A stretch of DNA of 64,000 bases from Tolypeutes matacus (taxonomy: Eukaryota > Chordata > Mammalia > Cingulata > Chlamyphoridae). Each line of letters begins with the position of its first letter. The stretch's first letter is position 1. The notes below the pieces were generated by a model, which did not search any database, was not told where the DNA came from, and worked only from the letters and a program-made list of their open reading frames with translations. A program made the position numbers and the translations under genes. The DNA is taken from the NCBI GenBank assembly GCA_026826555.1, contig JAKSZT010054304.1, positions 36,858,683 to 36,922,682 on the forward strand, given 5' to 3'. Below, piece by piece: positions 9,891 to 23,412 of this stretch.

Positions 9891-12870
9891 GGAATTTTTA
9901 AAACATGATGATGTATTTCCATATGCTTAAGGGAAACAAGGTAAAAGAGTTTTCTAGAGCTATGAATATAGAAAAGTTATCAACTTAATCATCTTTCTTA
10001 TCAGTTCAGGAAACTGCATGAAGGTGAAAATAGAAATTAATCATACTAAAGCACCGCAGGAATAAAAATTAATATATAAAATAATAAAATTCTTAAAGAA
10101 AATAAATTTATGCCAGAAGCACATGCTCATATATCTAAAAAAGCAAAATAATAAAATGTTACATTACACTTCTAAAAATCAAAGTTAAAAAACATTTAGA
10201 AATTAAGTATTAGCATGTAGGGAAAAATTGAAAGTAATGGAAGAAATAATTTTGGAAATAATGATTAAACAGAATGGAACACACAAGTGAAGAAATATAT
10301 CAGATAGAATCATTAGGGAAACAGAAGTTGAAGAACAAAGAAATGGAACAATACACATTAAAGTATAATTTTCAATTGCTATTTTTTTAAAAAATTAAAT
10401 TAATTAAAACTGCATATTTAAAGGGTACATTATATATAAGAAAATAAACTTCAAGCATCTGAAACAAATATGTGTTCTAGTGAACATAATGCACTTTAAC
10501 AGAAATGAAATAAAATTATTTAGGCAAAAAGGCAACTAAAGAAGTCACTTCTAATTTAATGAATAAGATAGACATCTGACTTTTTGACAATGAATATCAT
10601 ATTTAAGGTAGTCAGAGGAAAGTAAGTATAAGTCAAGTGTATTATATCAAGCTAAACTGACCTTCAAATAAAAATCCATATACTAATAATAATAGTTATT
10701 TTTAATCTCTAAGGAGTCAGAGATTATGTTTCCCATGAACACTTCCTGGGGGATCACCAAAAAATCAAGCTTCATGAAATCTGAGAAATATCAACATATG
10801 GCTGTTGGTAAGCTTTAACTATACTCACTCTTAGAGTTAGGGCTAAATTTTACTTAGAATGAATGTGGGGTAATATGAAAGTGAGATATCCCTAGAGACC
10901 AAGACCTAAGAGGGTTTCTGCGTTCCTGCAGAATTTTTCTTACAAGAAACCCACAGGAGTCCTACTAGGAAGATGGGGGTAATTCTAAGGAAGTTTGCCA
11001 ATGATGTGACTGGAACAGAGAAACAGTAGACAATGCCTACCCTCCACTATGACACCAGCAATCACAGAATAAAAATAACAGTGGAATATAATGCAGGGTG
11101 GAGTGGGGAGCTGCAAGAGATTGACTTGCTTGTGTTACAGCTCCAAGATGAGAGCAAGGTAGCCTGAGAGACACAAACAAGGTATCATTAGAAGTAATTG
11201 AAGTTTTTATGTTAGAAGGGAAAGAATAGCAACAGCAATAGGCAAATTTAGCTCAACTACTGTCTATGTGAACACAAAACTCCACATTAAAGAAAAGAGA
11301 TGAAATGTATATTAAAGACATATATTTCAGTATCTACTATTCCATTAAAAATTTCTAATATTCAAAAAAAAATTCTGAGACATAACAAGGCAAATATAAA
11401 AGGCAAGGGAAATATACATGCAGTCTGATGAGACAAAGCAATCATCAGAACCAGACATATACAACACAGATGTTGGAACTATCAGAGAAAAAAAAATAGA
11501 GAATAAGAAAAAAATAAAGAATGTGCATATTTGGACTTTTTTCCTGTAACTGATATTGCACCATGTAAAGATTTTAAATAGAAAAATGTTGTGGTCCAAA
11601 TTATACTTTAAATAAATTACACTGGTAGCTGTATGGAAAACAGATTTTACCAGGATGCAACATGTGAGAAGATAATTGGTAAGAAAGACACTGAAATAGC
11701 CCTGGTGAATATTTTGTCAGTCAGATTTCTAGCAAGGCAAAAGTTCGTGCATACTCAGTTGAGATGACTAGGAAACAGAAGACACATGCAACATGGATGA
11801 AGTGAGTTTAATGAGGAGCAATTTAAAAAGATGTGAGTGAGGTATGGAAACAAAGTTTGCTGAGGTACACAAGGATTCCTAGAAGTATGGATTACCATAG
11901 TTTACACGGGACAGAGGAGAAAACAGTGTTAGTGGGGCCTGGTTGAGAGCTGGAACTGTAGGAGATGGGTCACCAGAAAGAAGCCCTAGCCTTTGAGGCC
12001 AAAAACCATCGTCAGAACCATGTGAAAGAAGATAAAGAGAAAATATATTTATTTTCACTCTCTAATTAGTAAGAGAAATGGACACTGTAAGGATTATAAA
12101 ACAAGTGTTTCTTTCTTACTTTTTCTTCTCCAGCATGATGTATTAAGGAAGGAACAGCAAGAAAAAACTACCAGCTGAGACAGTAAGACAGTACAAGAGG
12201 ATAGACATCTGCTAAAGACCCGGGGAAGGACCACCTATTAAAGGACATCTGAGAACACAGACCAAACAGAGGCCTATATGAAAACTTGGGAAGAGCAGGA
12301 GGCCCTGGCAGCTCTCTTCTCTACTGGGTAGTCAGTGCTATCAGAAAGGGTGTGACTGGGAATAATCCCAAAGTCATTCTGAGCTAAATTTAGTGGTAAG
12401 TACACATTTCACTTCCATGCCAGTCACTACTGCTGTGAAAAGTTGTCATCATCATCACCATCACAATGACAAAATTTTCCATTCTAGTGAGTGTTGCCCT
12501 TGTATCTGCACAATTTTAGTGGACGCTGAGAAAAATGTTTACATCTCTAGAAAAGTCCATAAAAGCCAGAAAGACAAGACCACATATGTTGTAGGCCACA
12601 TAGATGGGATCTAGCTGTTCTGCCAAGAAGTCGTCTCATAGGTGCATGCACTGTTTCTCTCCACGGGAGTTGATAGGAATGACACCAACGTCCAACACCA
12701 CCACCAATAAGAGATATCTCTTATTCCCCATATGCTGATAATGGAAATCAGGTTTGTTGTCACTATTTTAATTAATCTTTATACATTGTTGTGTAGAGTG
12801 TTTTCAAGCAGTAATTTCTGAATATGCCATACAATGCACTGGAACAATTGTTGAATAGGGCCTTAAACCA
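9891..12870. other. unassigned AT-rich DNA
   Basis: Three kilobases with no recognised gene, RNA or repeat. A run of six histidine codons near 12440 comes from a CAT/CAC repeat in a short chance frame. A stretch around 11740-12020 is somewhat GC-richer and could be an unrecognised LTR fragment. Confidence 0.4.
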
Positions 12871-12874
12871 AGTG

Positions 12875-13140
12875 TTACTTGATATCACCCACATAATAAT
12901 TACTGCCATTATTTGAGTGGCTTCCGTGTTTAAGTCAATTTAATGAGTTCTTTACATTCTTTATCTGATTTGATCGTCACCACACTTTGAGGCATGCATT
13001 ATTAACTGTAGAACTTTCAGGTGAAAAGAATAAAGCCCAGAGAGAATAAATAATCCAGAGTCATATAGAAAGTAAGTGTATGAGGCAGGATTGAAACCCA
13101 AGATTGTCTCATTCAAAATGTTTACATTTAATCATAATGC
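12875..13140 (-). repeat. MIR SINE, nearly full length
   Basis: The antisense of MIR can be followed almost from end to end: a TTACATTCTTTATCTGATTTG-type block, ACTTTGAGGCATGCATTATTA, CAGGTGAAAAGAATAAAGCCC, AATCCAGAGTCATATAGAAAG and GGCAGGATTGAAACCCAAG. It is diverged but collinear. Confidence 0.8.
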
Positions 13141-13189
13141 TCTTATGGCCAGATTATGAAATGTAATTGGAAAGACAAATATCCCACTC

Positions 13190-13700
13190 ACAAAATAGCT
13201 ATGACCTCAACACATATTACAAAGCTACAGGGGTCAAAACAGCATAGAACTGGCACAAGAATAGACATTGATCAATGGAATAGAATTAAAAAGCAGAAAA
13301 TCACAAGTAATGGAAAGGATGGAGAGAAATAGGAACACTCATTCATTGCTGGTATGAATGTAAAATGGTGCAACTGCTATGGAAGACAGATTGACAGTTC
13401 CTCAGAAAGCACAGACTTACTTTATGAGCCAACAATCATGCTACTAGGTATATACCCAGAAGAACTGAAAGTAGGGACTTGAACAGATATTTGCATGCAA
13501 TGTTCTTAGTGGTATTATTCACAATTACCAAAAGATAGAAGTAATACAAGTGTCCATTACTCAATGAATAAACAAAATGAGGTATGCACATACAATGCAA
13601 TATTATTAAGCCATATAAATGAATGAAGTCTTGATGCATGTGACAACATGAATAAACTTTGAGGACAATTGCTGAGTGAAAGAGGCCAGACACACAAAAA
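13190..13700 (+). pseudogene. L1 ORF2 C-terminal remnant
   Basis: The DNA follows the last 170 or so codons of L1 ORF2: an ATAGACATTGATCAATGGAA block, a GGAGAGAAATAGGAACACTC block, TATGAGCCAACAATCATGC, GTATATACCCAGAAGAACTG and ATGAATAAACAAAATG. Frames are interrupted repeatedly, and the endonuclease and reverse transcriptase parts are missing. It is a dead, 5'-truncated copy. Confidence 0.8.
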
Positions 13701-14375
13701 AGGCAAATATTGGATGATCTCACTGATATGAATTTATTATAATTAGCAAATTCATAGAATTAGAATATAGATTATAGTTTACCAGGGGATATATAGGGTT
13801 TAGAGAATGGGGAGCTGATGCTTAATTTTACAGAATTCCTGTTTTGGTTGATTGTAAGGTTTGGAAATGGATAGTGGAGATGATTGCACAATATTGCGGG
13901 TGTAATGAACAGAACTGGACTATAGGTGAATGTGGCTAAAAAGGCAATATTCAGGTTGTACATGTTACTAGAGTAAAAATTAAAAGATAAAAGCATAGTA
14001 CTGTATAACACAGTGCTCCCTATTATAGATGATTGATGATAGTTAATCTTACAAGTATAAGAATGTTCTTTCACGGATTATAACAAATGTACAACACTAA
14101 TACAAGGTAATAAAAATAGGATGGTATATGGGGAAAAAAATACACCTAATGTAAACTATGGAAATAGTTAATAGCACTATTTTTATAATCCTTCATCAAT
14201 TGTAACAATGGGAACTACTGTTAAAAATAGTGCAATTATACTAAAGTGCTATCATCAATTGTAACAAATGTTCCACTAAGGCATGGTGTTGGGGACAGTG
14301 TATGGAAATCCTGTATTTTATGCATATTGTTCCATAAACCCACAAATTTTCTATTAAAAAAACAAATTTTTAAAA
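13190..14375 (+). mobile_element. L1 3' end with modular 3' UTR
   Basis: ORF2 C-terminal sequence (13190 to about 13700) is followed by a 3' UTR of about 650 bp ending in an A-rich tail (14354-14375). In the 3' UTR, a block related to CATCAATTGTAACAAATG is recognisable three times (about 14066-14090, 14195-14215, 14250-14285). The same block occurs near the 3' ends of the L1 copies at 18027, 30973 and 44745, which ties those copies to L1. Confidence 0.8.
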
Positions 14376-17300
14376 GTTATGCAAGACAGTACATAATTAA
14401 ATGAAAGCAGTTTTCCACAGAAATTAATTGATTGACTGGATAATTTTGAAAATAATAGTAAGTGGAGAAATTGGCATTGCTATAAATAATCAATAAAAGA
14501 ATAAAGAGCAAATATATCTGGGCCTTTAAGAATGGGTAGCTTGTATAAGAATCTTCAAGGACAGAATAAATAGCATTATGGACCAATTTTCTTAGACATT
14601 CTCCTTAAAAATGATTGCAACTGAGACCCAATTTTACCTCTATGATTCCATGATTTATTATATTTATATATCTCTTATTTTCTTGCCAAATTATTTATCA
14701 TTGATGAAGAAGAGAACTTTCATAATGCTTGCAAAACTGAGATTTTCTAATTATATGTAAAGAAAAAATATCTACCCTCTTTCTAGCTGTGTCATATTTT
14801 ATGGACCTGAAGCAAATTCAGTAATCCTAGAGTTAGCTTTGAGCCAAAATAATCAGAGTGTTTCCCTAAATAAGAGCTAAAAAAATCATATTACGTAAAT
14901 CCTATTTAAAAGCGTTTGTACAAGATAAAAGACAAAATACTGCATTTAGTAATAAAAGGTCTGTTTCTGATATTTGTACGAGTAAGAGTGTTTTCATAGT
15001 TGAGATTACTTTTCCATTCCTTTGTCTTCACAGCTACCTGACAGCTGATTTGTGAGTTTGTGTCACAGTTGGATGGTGTGCACCCATCTAAGAAATGACA
15101 AACATTAGACCTCTTGGAACAGATGGAAGACACCCATGGATGGTTTCATCTACTTAGGGGATTGGTAAATTAACTGAAGAGTTTGGGTTCTGATATTGAA
15201 ATAGTTGCCTGCTAGAGTCACTGCAGACGTTGCTGATGACAGCTGCTATCTTTAAGTATTCTAAACTCTTGGTGATGGCTGAGTTCTCTAGACTCTTCAT
15301 CTTACATTTGGAAAATAAGTTCCATAAATAGCTATGTTTTCATTTTCCTTTCATTTTATTTTTTGTTTTCAATTTGTTTTAGGATTCTTCTTATACTGAA
15401 GAGGAAGTATCTTAGGGTATGGGTGGGAGTATAGGGAATACATTGTGGATGTGGAAAAGAGGGGGATGTTTATAAAATAAATATACAGTTTCAAGATTGC
15501 ATTTTAACAGATTTTCTATTAAAAATTTTCTCATAAATCCTTTCCTTTTATAAAAAAACGGTCATTTTCATAATCTGAAAACCTGACTGGCCCATATTCC
15601 TAATTCCAAAAGTCCAGGATATGTAATTTGGGATGTTCCTACTGCCATCATTCCCTTTCCTCTTCCCAAAAATCAAGGATTCTTTCTAGAATAAGAAGTG
15701 TTACCTTATGAACATAATTTATCCTTGACTGAGTTTTTAAAATTTCATAACCTTGTGATTATTCCAGATATTACTCTTTGATTATTGTTTGTTTGTGCTG
15801 TTGTTGTTTTTGATGTCTGGTTTTTGGTCAGTTATTTTCCTCAATTAAGAAAAGTAATTTTTTGAAAGTTAATAATATGATTTTTTGAATTATTACTCTT
15901 ATAAGCGATATATACACTAATACTTCATATGCATATAGACCATATATAATTGATATGGTAAATTTTCATAATTTAGCTCTATTCAGTGCCTCTTAACATT
16001 ATTAATGAACTAGGTCACTGATAAAATTTAGACATTTTTTTCCAGTAGTTTTCCAGCCATAGCTGCACCTTTACTTACCATCTCAAGTAATAATATGGAA
16101 AGCCAAATAGCACACTAAATAATTTCATGATAAGGCTAACTTGGGAATAGTTGATAAATGAAGGAAGAACAATGATACAAAGTTATAATGATGATGTAAA
16201 AGCGTTAGAGGAAAAAGGTTTTCAGAAATGTAATTTGAGAAAAGATGGTTTCTTAGAAAATGTATCTAGGCTTTTACCTGTCTTTTTCTTTATTAAAAAT
16301 ATTTGTGCTTATATAAATCCTGATTATAACCCTACAGAAAAATGAACAGGTAATGATTGTTTACTTTAGGCTTTGGAAAAGTGGCAGCATTTAATTGTCA
16401 GTTCACAATAATTTAACTGCTTAAGACCTTATGGAATAAATTTTAGCCATCCTTCACCATGCTGATTGTTTTCTTTTAGGTTGCCTTTAAGATATAATTT
16501 ATTTCAAGACACAAGTGTATTTTTCTATTTTGGACAATGTATAAGACTTTTAAGACAGAATATCCAGCTCACTTCTTTTTATATTAACCTGTTTTTGTGT
16601 TAATACTAATCACATGTTTTGCCTCAATTTATCTAAGAAAGTTTACTTAAGGAAATACCAGGGCACTCATTTAGTTTATTAGCATTAGTCCATCACACTT
16701 GTCTCAATCAAATGCATTAGTAGACACCTAAATGAGCAATATGCTGTTTTAGGGATATTGGGATGACAAAATAAGTAATTATACCAGAACATCACATTTG
16801 ACATATTCATTATTTGCTTTCTTCCCATGGCTATGTGTTCAAGCATCATTATATCTACTACCATTACTTATTCAGCCACTAAACCTAGTTCAATAACGTT
16901 GAGTCCTTTCTGACGAGCGAGCTCCCAGGTTCAGCTAGTAAACTGCCCTAGTTTGAATCTTGATATTAAATATAGGCATTACATTTTTGTAGGCAGAAGG
17001 ATGGAACAATGGAAGTAATATTTTAGACTTCTTATAAATAATGTATCTAAAATGTGCAGCATAGATCGGAAAGGAGTAGAAAAGGAAAAAAGAGACTAAT
17101 AGTTCAAAACTGAATGACATGGACCTGGGCTAGGGTGAATATATAGGCTATGTTAAGAATGAGATAGATGTAGTTGGAATAATAATATGGAGAAAAAAAT
17201 CAACAGGAGTTTTTGATTGACAGAACAAGGGAAAAAGTAAAATGTTATATCATTTTGAAATCAAGGTAATTGAGAGACAAGAGTATCCTGAAAAGAAATA

Positions 17301-17682
17301 GGAAATGCCAGAGAAGAATTTGATTTATTGTAAAACATATAGATGTTTCTTTACGTACTTAATTTGAGGCTAATGCATCCAGGTGAAGACAGTATTCATG
17401 AAAATTCAGAATCAGAATCTGAATAAAAGATCAGGACTGGATATTTATAATTGGAAGTTATGAATGCAGGAGTAATATATGAATCTGTGATGGTAGATGA
17501 GATCTAATAATAAAAGAGAGTATAATGGAAGGAGGCTGAAACATAAGTGTTTCATTTATATTAAGAGTAAGAATGGAGTCAGTAAAAGATACAGAGAGGA
17601 GATGTCAGAAAGACAGGAGGAAAACAGAAATAGTGTAAACTCAAAAAAATGTCAAGAAAAGGATGTCAGGAAAGAAGAGAGT
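14376..17682. other. unassigned AT-rich DNA
   Basis: I see no gene, RNA or assignable repeat in this 3.3 kb. Short open frames (60-75 codons) are at chance level. Confidence 0.4.
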
Positions 17683-17806
17683 GAGGGAGGGAGGGAGGGA
17701 GGAAGGGAGGGAGGAAGGGAGGGAGGGAAGGAAGGAAGGAAGGAAAGGAAGGAAGGAAGGGGGAGGGAGGAAAGAAAAAGGAAGGAGAAGGAAAGAAGGA
17801 AGGAAG
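17683..17806 (+). repeat. 124-nt uninterrupted purine tract
   Basis: Every base from 17683 to 17806 is A or G, mostly GGGA/GGAA/GAAGG units. The complementary strand is pure pyrimidine. Such tracts are polymorphic and can adopt triplex (H-DNA) structures. The Glu/Gly/Arg/Lys-rich frame across it is an artefact of the repeat. Confidence 0.9.
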
Positions 17807-18026
17807 TTCTTTCTTTTAATTAAAAAATGATTCTTAATAACAAAATTGTACCTTAAAATGTTTGAAATTATATTTGGTAATTTGGAATTAAAAAAAAAAC
17901 AAGCAAAATATGAAAAATATTATTATAATAAAGGATAATTTCACCTGAAAGGTAATTGATGAGTTTGATATTAGATAAATTCTATATTGACCTTAAGTTG
18001 AGAAATATATATTATATATTTTAATT

Positions 18027-19856
18027 AATTATTTTTATTTTTAAAGAAGCATTAGATTACATAAATGTTACATAAAAAATATAATGTATTCCCAATAAGC
18101 CCCACTCCCTTCCCCTCCCACACTTTCCCACATCACCAACATCCCTTATTAGTGTTGAACATTTGTTACAATTGATGAAACCATATTGAAGCATTGCTAC
18201 TAACTATGGATTACAGTTTCATTATAGTATACACTCTGTCCTCCACAATTTTGTAGGTTATGACAAAATATACAATGACCTGTATCCATCACTGCAACGT
18301 CATGAAGGACAAGTCCAATGTGATGAAAATGCCCCCATATTACACCTGTTCTTCCCTCTCCCATCCCTTAGAACCTTTGGTGGCCACTGACTTTATATCA
18401 ATGATAAAAGAGTTTTTCCATTGCTAGAATAATAATAAGTCTATAGTATAGTAAGTCACTTTACTCCAATGTTCATTCCCCAGTCTTGAGGATTTTGGGA
18501 TGGTGATGCCCTCTCTGCTTGTAACTGAAAGAGAGCTTAGATCCCATGGGGCAGATGGATGGAACTATCTCGCTTGCAGTTTCAGACTCTCTCTGTTCCT
18601 TGGGATGGATGTTGTCCATCATCATCTCCTTGTTAGTTGTCCTGGGTGAGTCCAATGAACTGGAGAGCAAGTGTTGCACCTGTGCTGAAAATCTGGGCTC
18701 AAATGGCCCACGGACAGATCAAAGGTTGAAGTCTCTAGGACATATATTTATCAAGTAAAGTGATAATTATAGGTTCAAGTAAAAGGGGCAAAAGAGCCAG
18801 GTGTAGAGAACCTATAAATGACTCTAACTCTGGAATGAGCTCCTGACTCACTTTGAAGTCTCTTAAACATAAAATCTCATTTGTATTTACCATTTACCCC
18901 TTTTGGTCAAGGTCTTTTTCTAGATGCATTGCTAGTTGGCACTTGGTAATAATCCCTCAGTGGCAGGGAGGTTCATAGCAGGGAGTCATGCCCCACACCA
19001 GGGGGAAGGTAGTACATTAAATGCTGAGTTTGACTTAGAGAGAGGCTACATTTGAGGAACAAGGAGGCTCTCAGGAGGTAATTCTTAGGCAGTATATAAT
19101 TCTTGGTTAATTTTCAATTTCACAAGAAAAGGTCCATAAGTACAGTCATCAATATCAAGGGCCTGGTGTAATGGTCTGTCTGCCTTCATTAGGCACTGCC
19201 CTTGCACTGAGGGGATTCTTGCTGTACTATTTGAGAATGTAGCAGAACTCCCCAGGATGGCAATTCAATATTCTTTCGGTTGTCATGTGGATCTTCACCC
19301 ACCATGAAAAATACCATGAACACTTGAACATATTCATATGCCTTAGAGACATGCCCCAGGTGAGCCCCTTCTTATGCATCCCCCCCCATCACTGACACCC
19401 TGCACCAGTGATCTTCCCCTGCCACTGTTGTGACCCTTCTGTGATCCAAAACCTCTCTAAAAATGAAGCCAACAAAATAACCAAATAAAATTAATAAGAA
19501 AATAAAATTAAAAATGTTAAAAATAACAAATAAAATGCAAACAAATTAAAAATTAGAATAACAAAAAAAATTTTTTTAATTGTTTAGATGTTGTGTCTTT
19601 CATCACTGTAAGATCTGTTGTCCTGTATGTACAGTGACATTTTCTTTCATATATCCCCCCAGGGTCTTTTTTTTTTTTTTTTCATTTTCTCTTCAAAGAA
19701 GTTTTAGGGTACAGAAAAGTCACAAAGAGAATATAGAGGATTCGCATAGACTCAATGCCCTCTCCCTTTTCCCCGCTCCTCTATTAATAGCAGTTTACAT
19801 CTGGATGGTACGTTTGTTACAATTGATCTTCAAATATTGAAGCATTGCTACTAATG
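18027..19856 (-). mobile_element. L1 copy consisting only of 3' UTR
   Basis: This 1.83-kb unit is collinear with 44745-46130 and with the 3' UTR of the L1 at 51235-53300. Shared landmarks on the plus strand include TTAGTTGTCCTGGGTGAGTC, ATCATCAATTTGAAGTCTC-type blocks (GACTCACTTTGAAGTCTCTT), GGGAGTCATGCCCC and GGTGATGCCC. Its minus-strand 3' end carries AATAAA (near 18035-18040). Candidate imperfect target duplications flank it: ATATATTTTAATT (18014-18026) and ATATATTTTTAATT (19857-19870). No ORF2 is left, so it is a heavily 5'-truncated insertion. Confidence 0.65.
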
Positions 19857-20114
19857 ATATATTTTTAATTGTATAGAATGGCTAAACATATACGTTTAGG
19901 TTAAACAAGATGAACAAATAAGAATAGAAACAATGGTTCCTGCATTCTAGTGAAGGCGGTTTACAAAGCTCCTTTTCCCACTTTACAAAGATACACTCTT
20001 GCTTCACTCTCAAAACAAATTTGAACCCCAAACACTTAACAAAATATATAAAGATTTAAAAGAACAGAACAATAGAAGTGGCTAGAATCATTTCAAATTT
20101 GATTCCATTTTAAA

Positions 20115-20500
20115 ACAGATCATGGAATTCTTCTCTACAGTAAAAAACAATCAATATTCTGATACATGCCACCACATGGATTAATTTCAAAAGCATTACC
20201 TTAAGTGAAAGTAGGCAGACACAGAAAGGTACACCCTATATGATTTCAAATAAATGGCATTGTATAAAAGGTAAATCTATGGGGCCAATTTAAAAAATGG
20301 TCATTGTCAAGGGGTAAGTTTGAGAGGCAGGGAATTGAGTGCCAACAGGAACAAGGAACCTTTTTGAAGTGATGGACATCATCTATATTTTTATTTTGGT
20401 GATGGTTACACAACTGTGTGCATTTGTCAGACCATCAAACTCTCCTTTTAAAAAGCAGTGAAGTTTCCTGAATGTAAAATTTACTTTGATATACATGATT
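20115..20500 (+). mobile_element. L1 3' end fragment
   Basis: It follows the 3' end of an old L1: ATGCCACCACATGGATTAAT, AAAGCATTACCTTAAGTG, CCCTATATGATTTCAAATAA, GAACCTTTTTGAAGTGATGG and GTGATGGTTACACAACTGTG. It is diverged and 5'-truncated. Confidence 0.8.
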
Positions 20501-20701
20501 TTAAAGAAAAAGTAAAGGTCATGTGTTATCAGACATGAAGAATAGTTTCTCAAAGAATTAAATTGTAGATGATAGTTGCGAGTATTATCCCTATTAGTGA
20601 TCTTACACTGAAGTTTTTAATGATTCAAAAATTCTATGGAGACATACATATATATTGTTTATTTTGTTTATTTATTGTTATAATCTGAAATTTCCAGGAG
20701 T

Positions 20702-20749
20702 TTATATATATATATATATATACATATATGTATATATGCATATATATGA
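20702..20749. repeat. (TA)n microsatellite
   Basis: Alternating TA run with CATATATG and GTATATATGCA interruptions, largely self-complementary. Confidence 0.85.
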
Positions 20750-22330
20750 AAGGTTTGGGATATGTCCTTACCAATTTCTTAAATGTTCATATTATTTGAT
20801 CCTTTAAGTTTCTAGTTTTATGTAGTAAATTTTACATAGCCTGAAGATAAACTTACATCTCACAGGTTTTTTTTTATAGCAAATGAAAAGTCATAAATAT
20901 GACAGAGCTTTAAGATATAGTATAACATGATTTCGTTAGACAAATACTTCATCTCAAAACAATTTCTCCATTGCTTTATGATAGCTGGATATGATATGTA
21001 TAATTTTTATATGACTTAATGCATTGTCATTTTGATTATCTAGAAATACTGCAATAATTACATTTTGTGAAAAATAATTCTATCTTGGCTTAACTGAAAT
21101 AATTCTATGTATATATACTGTTTTATATATAAAATTTTGAATGATCCTTTCCAAGATTGGAGATTAAAACTACATTTTATAGTCATTTTCCTTAGGAGCT
21201 AATACAGTGAAATGAGCTAGTCCTTAAATTATTGGAATGATATACTTAACTGTTAGCTAAATACACTGAGTTAATCCAATATCTGAACCTAAAGCTTATT
21301 ACAAATTTCTATATTTCCTTTACAATCTATCATTTCTGTATGCTCTGAAATGCCATTAATTTAATTCACCTGTCCTGTAAGTAGGAAAAGCTATTAATAT
21401 ATTTTCTTTTAAAGATGAGTCATTTGGAATTAAAAATAGATTTAGCATTTGTCCAGGGATTGTTATATGGTTAAACATCATTAAGATGATTACAATATAT
21501 TCATAAAGCAGACCAATACTGGGTTTATTACCATCAACATAGTTAATTCAAAGACCCTTCATTTAGTGCCTTTTCCACTGTGGGTGTTCTTTGATTATCG
21601 AGGCAGTGTGGGAAAGGTTTTTCCTAATTTATACCACATTTTATTTCCAACATGAAGTGCTAAACCTATTGAACCATAGGCCTTCAGTGAATTGATCCCT
21701 TCACTTGAGGTATTTACCACTCCGGTAAATTAGGTGTACATAATAACCAGCTGTCAACCTCCAGATGCAATAGAGTCAAGCTGCATAAATTCCCATCCTT
21801 TCAGACACATATATTTTGATGCCTTTCTCTAGGAACTTGGTCTACTGCTGCTGTAAATAATTTCATTCTGTTGAAATTAATTTCATGCCATCTTTGTTTT
21901 TATTTATTTAAGCATAAGTAGTATCTGTGATAATAAATGCTCAACCATAGTAGCAATACTGTCCAAATTTTAAAAGAGGATGTTTGGTCAAACAGATGTT
22001 CAGAATTAAAATTAACTCCACTAAAATTTTATATCTAATAATTGAGTAGCACATTTTCTTAACAAAATTATCATCTATATCCTAGAGAGTACATTCTCCA
22101 TCCAGTGAATTACAGTACTGTTTATACATTAATTTTAACTTTGCCAATTAATAAAGAAATGGAGGAACATTTTTAATAGCTTAAAAGGCCAGTCCCAGAA
22201 TAGTGTTGATTGACAAAATGGATAATATAAATGACCATGGCAAGTAAACTCTACTATTAAGAAAAGGCTATTTCCTAAAATTAAAATTAAAATTTCCTTA
22301 AGTTCTTGGGTATGCCTGGGGAAAAAAATG

Positions 22331-22388
22331 AAACACACACATACACACACATACTTACACACAGAGACTCACAAACACACACTCACAC
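22331..22388. repeat. (CA)n imperfect microsatellite
   Basis: ACACACAC units with ATAC, TTAC, GAGACTC and AAAC interruptions. Confidence 0.85.
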
Positions 22389-23155
22389 AATGAATAGTTT
22401 GCATATGCACCAATTATAAAGAATAAGAGAGAAAATACAGTTCACTCCCAAATTCTCAGATATGTTCATTTAAAAAAATGATTACCATCAATCTGTTGCA
22501 GATTAGTTAAGGGAGAACCTACCAAAGAAAAACCTGAAAGACAAGAGTCAGCAAAAAGTACTTAAGTAATTATTGAAAGATCCAAACATGCCATTTTGGA
22601 ACTGTATCTTAATTTGAAAAGTTGATGACATTACAGTTATAAGTAGATTGCTCAATAAGTAACAAAAGCTGACTGAGACAGTCAAGAGCCAATTGGTATT
22701 TTCTCAGTCAAAATAATAAGTGGAGAACAAAACTCTATTGACAATTGCTCATAAAATAGTTTTATGTTTGACAAAGAAATCATGATGTGAAACACAATTT
22801 TATGTAAGTATTCTTGGTATGTGGAAATATTTTTAAAAATTATTGTGCTAATAGTTTAGCAAAAATTAAATATAAGCACATGAGTGATTATCAGTGTCTC
22901 ATTTTAAATTAGGGGTTTTAAAATGAGGACATATTGCAAAATTCCTTTTATAAATTCTAAAAGAACAACATTAATAAAAAAGCAATGACAAAATAATATT
23001 TCTATTTATTTCAGACAGCTAAAATGAGTAGATAGAGCATAGACACATTAGTACTGAAAGACCTCTGTTTCCACAACAACATGATATCTTTCCCACATAA
23101 AGAGCATCACTGCTTCTTTCCTGAAGTATAAAGAGGAAACCCGACTCCCTGGACC

Positions 23156-23412
23156 AATTGAACATGCTACCATCACCACTATCCACCACCAAAATTCTCT
23201 ATCACCCCAAACAGAAACTGTACCAAGTAAGAATCAATTCTCAATTCCTTACCTCTACCCAGCACCTGTAACCTGCTATTCTAGTTTCTGACTTTATGAA
23301 TGTGTTTATATTAATTACTTCATAGCAGTGAGATGATATATTATTTGTTCTTTTGTGCCTGGCTTATGTCAAGGTTCACCCATGTTGTTGCATGTATCAT
23401 CAACTTTGTTCT
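23156..23412 (-). mobile_element. L1 3' UTR fragment
   Basis: The plus strand shows CACCCCAAACAGAAACTGTA, CACCTGTAACCTGCTATTC, GTTCTTTTGTGCCTGGCTTA and GGTTCACCCATGTTGTTGC, the usual antisense of old L1 3' UTR. Confidence 0.75.

Larger units (their letters stand above)
20501..23155. other. unassigned AT-rich DNA
   Basis: Apart from the two microsatellites listed separately, I recognise nothing here. Confidence 0.4.

Noticed and set aside
12393..12614. 73-codon frame with six consecutive histidines
   Set aside because: Comes from a short CAT/CAC run in otherwise ordinary DNA; nothing else suggests a gene.
17497..17823. 108-codon frame with Glu/Gly/Arg/Lys repeats
   Set aside because: Translation of the purine tract; no independent support for coding.
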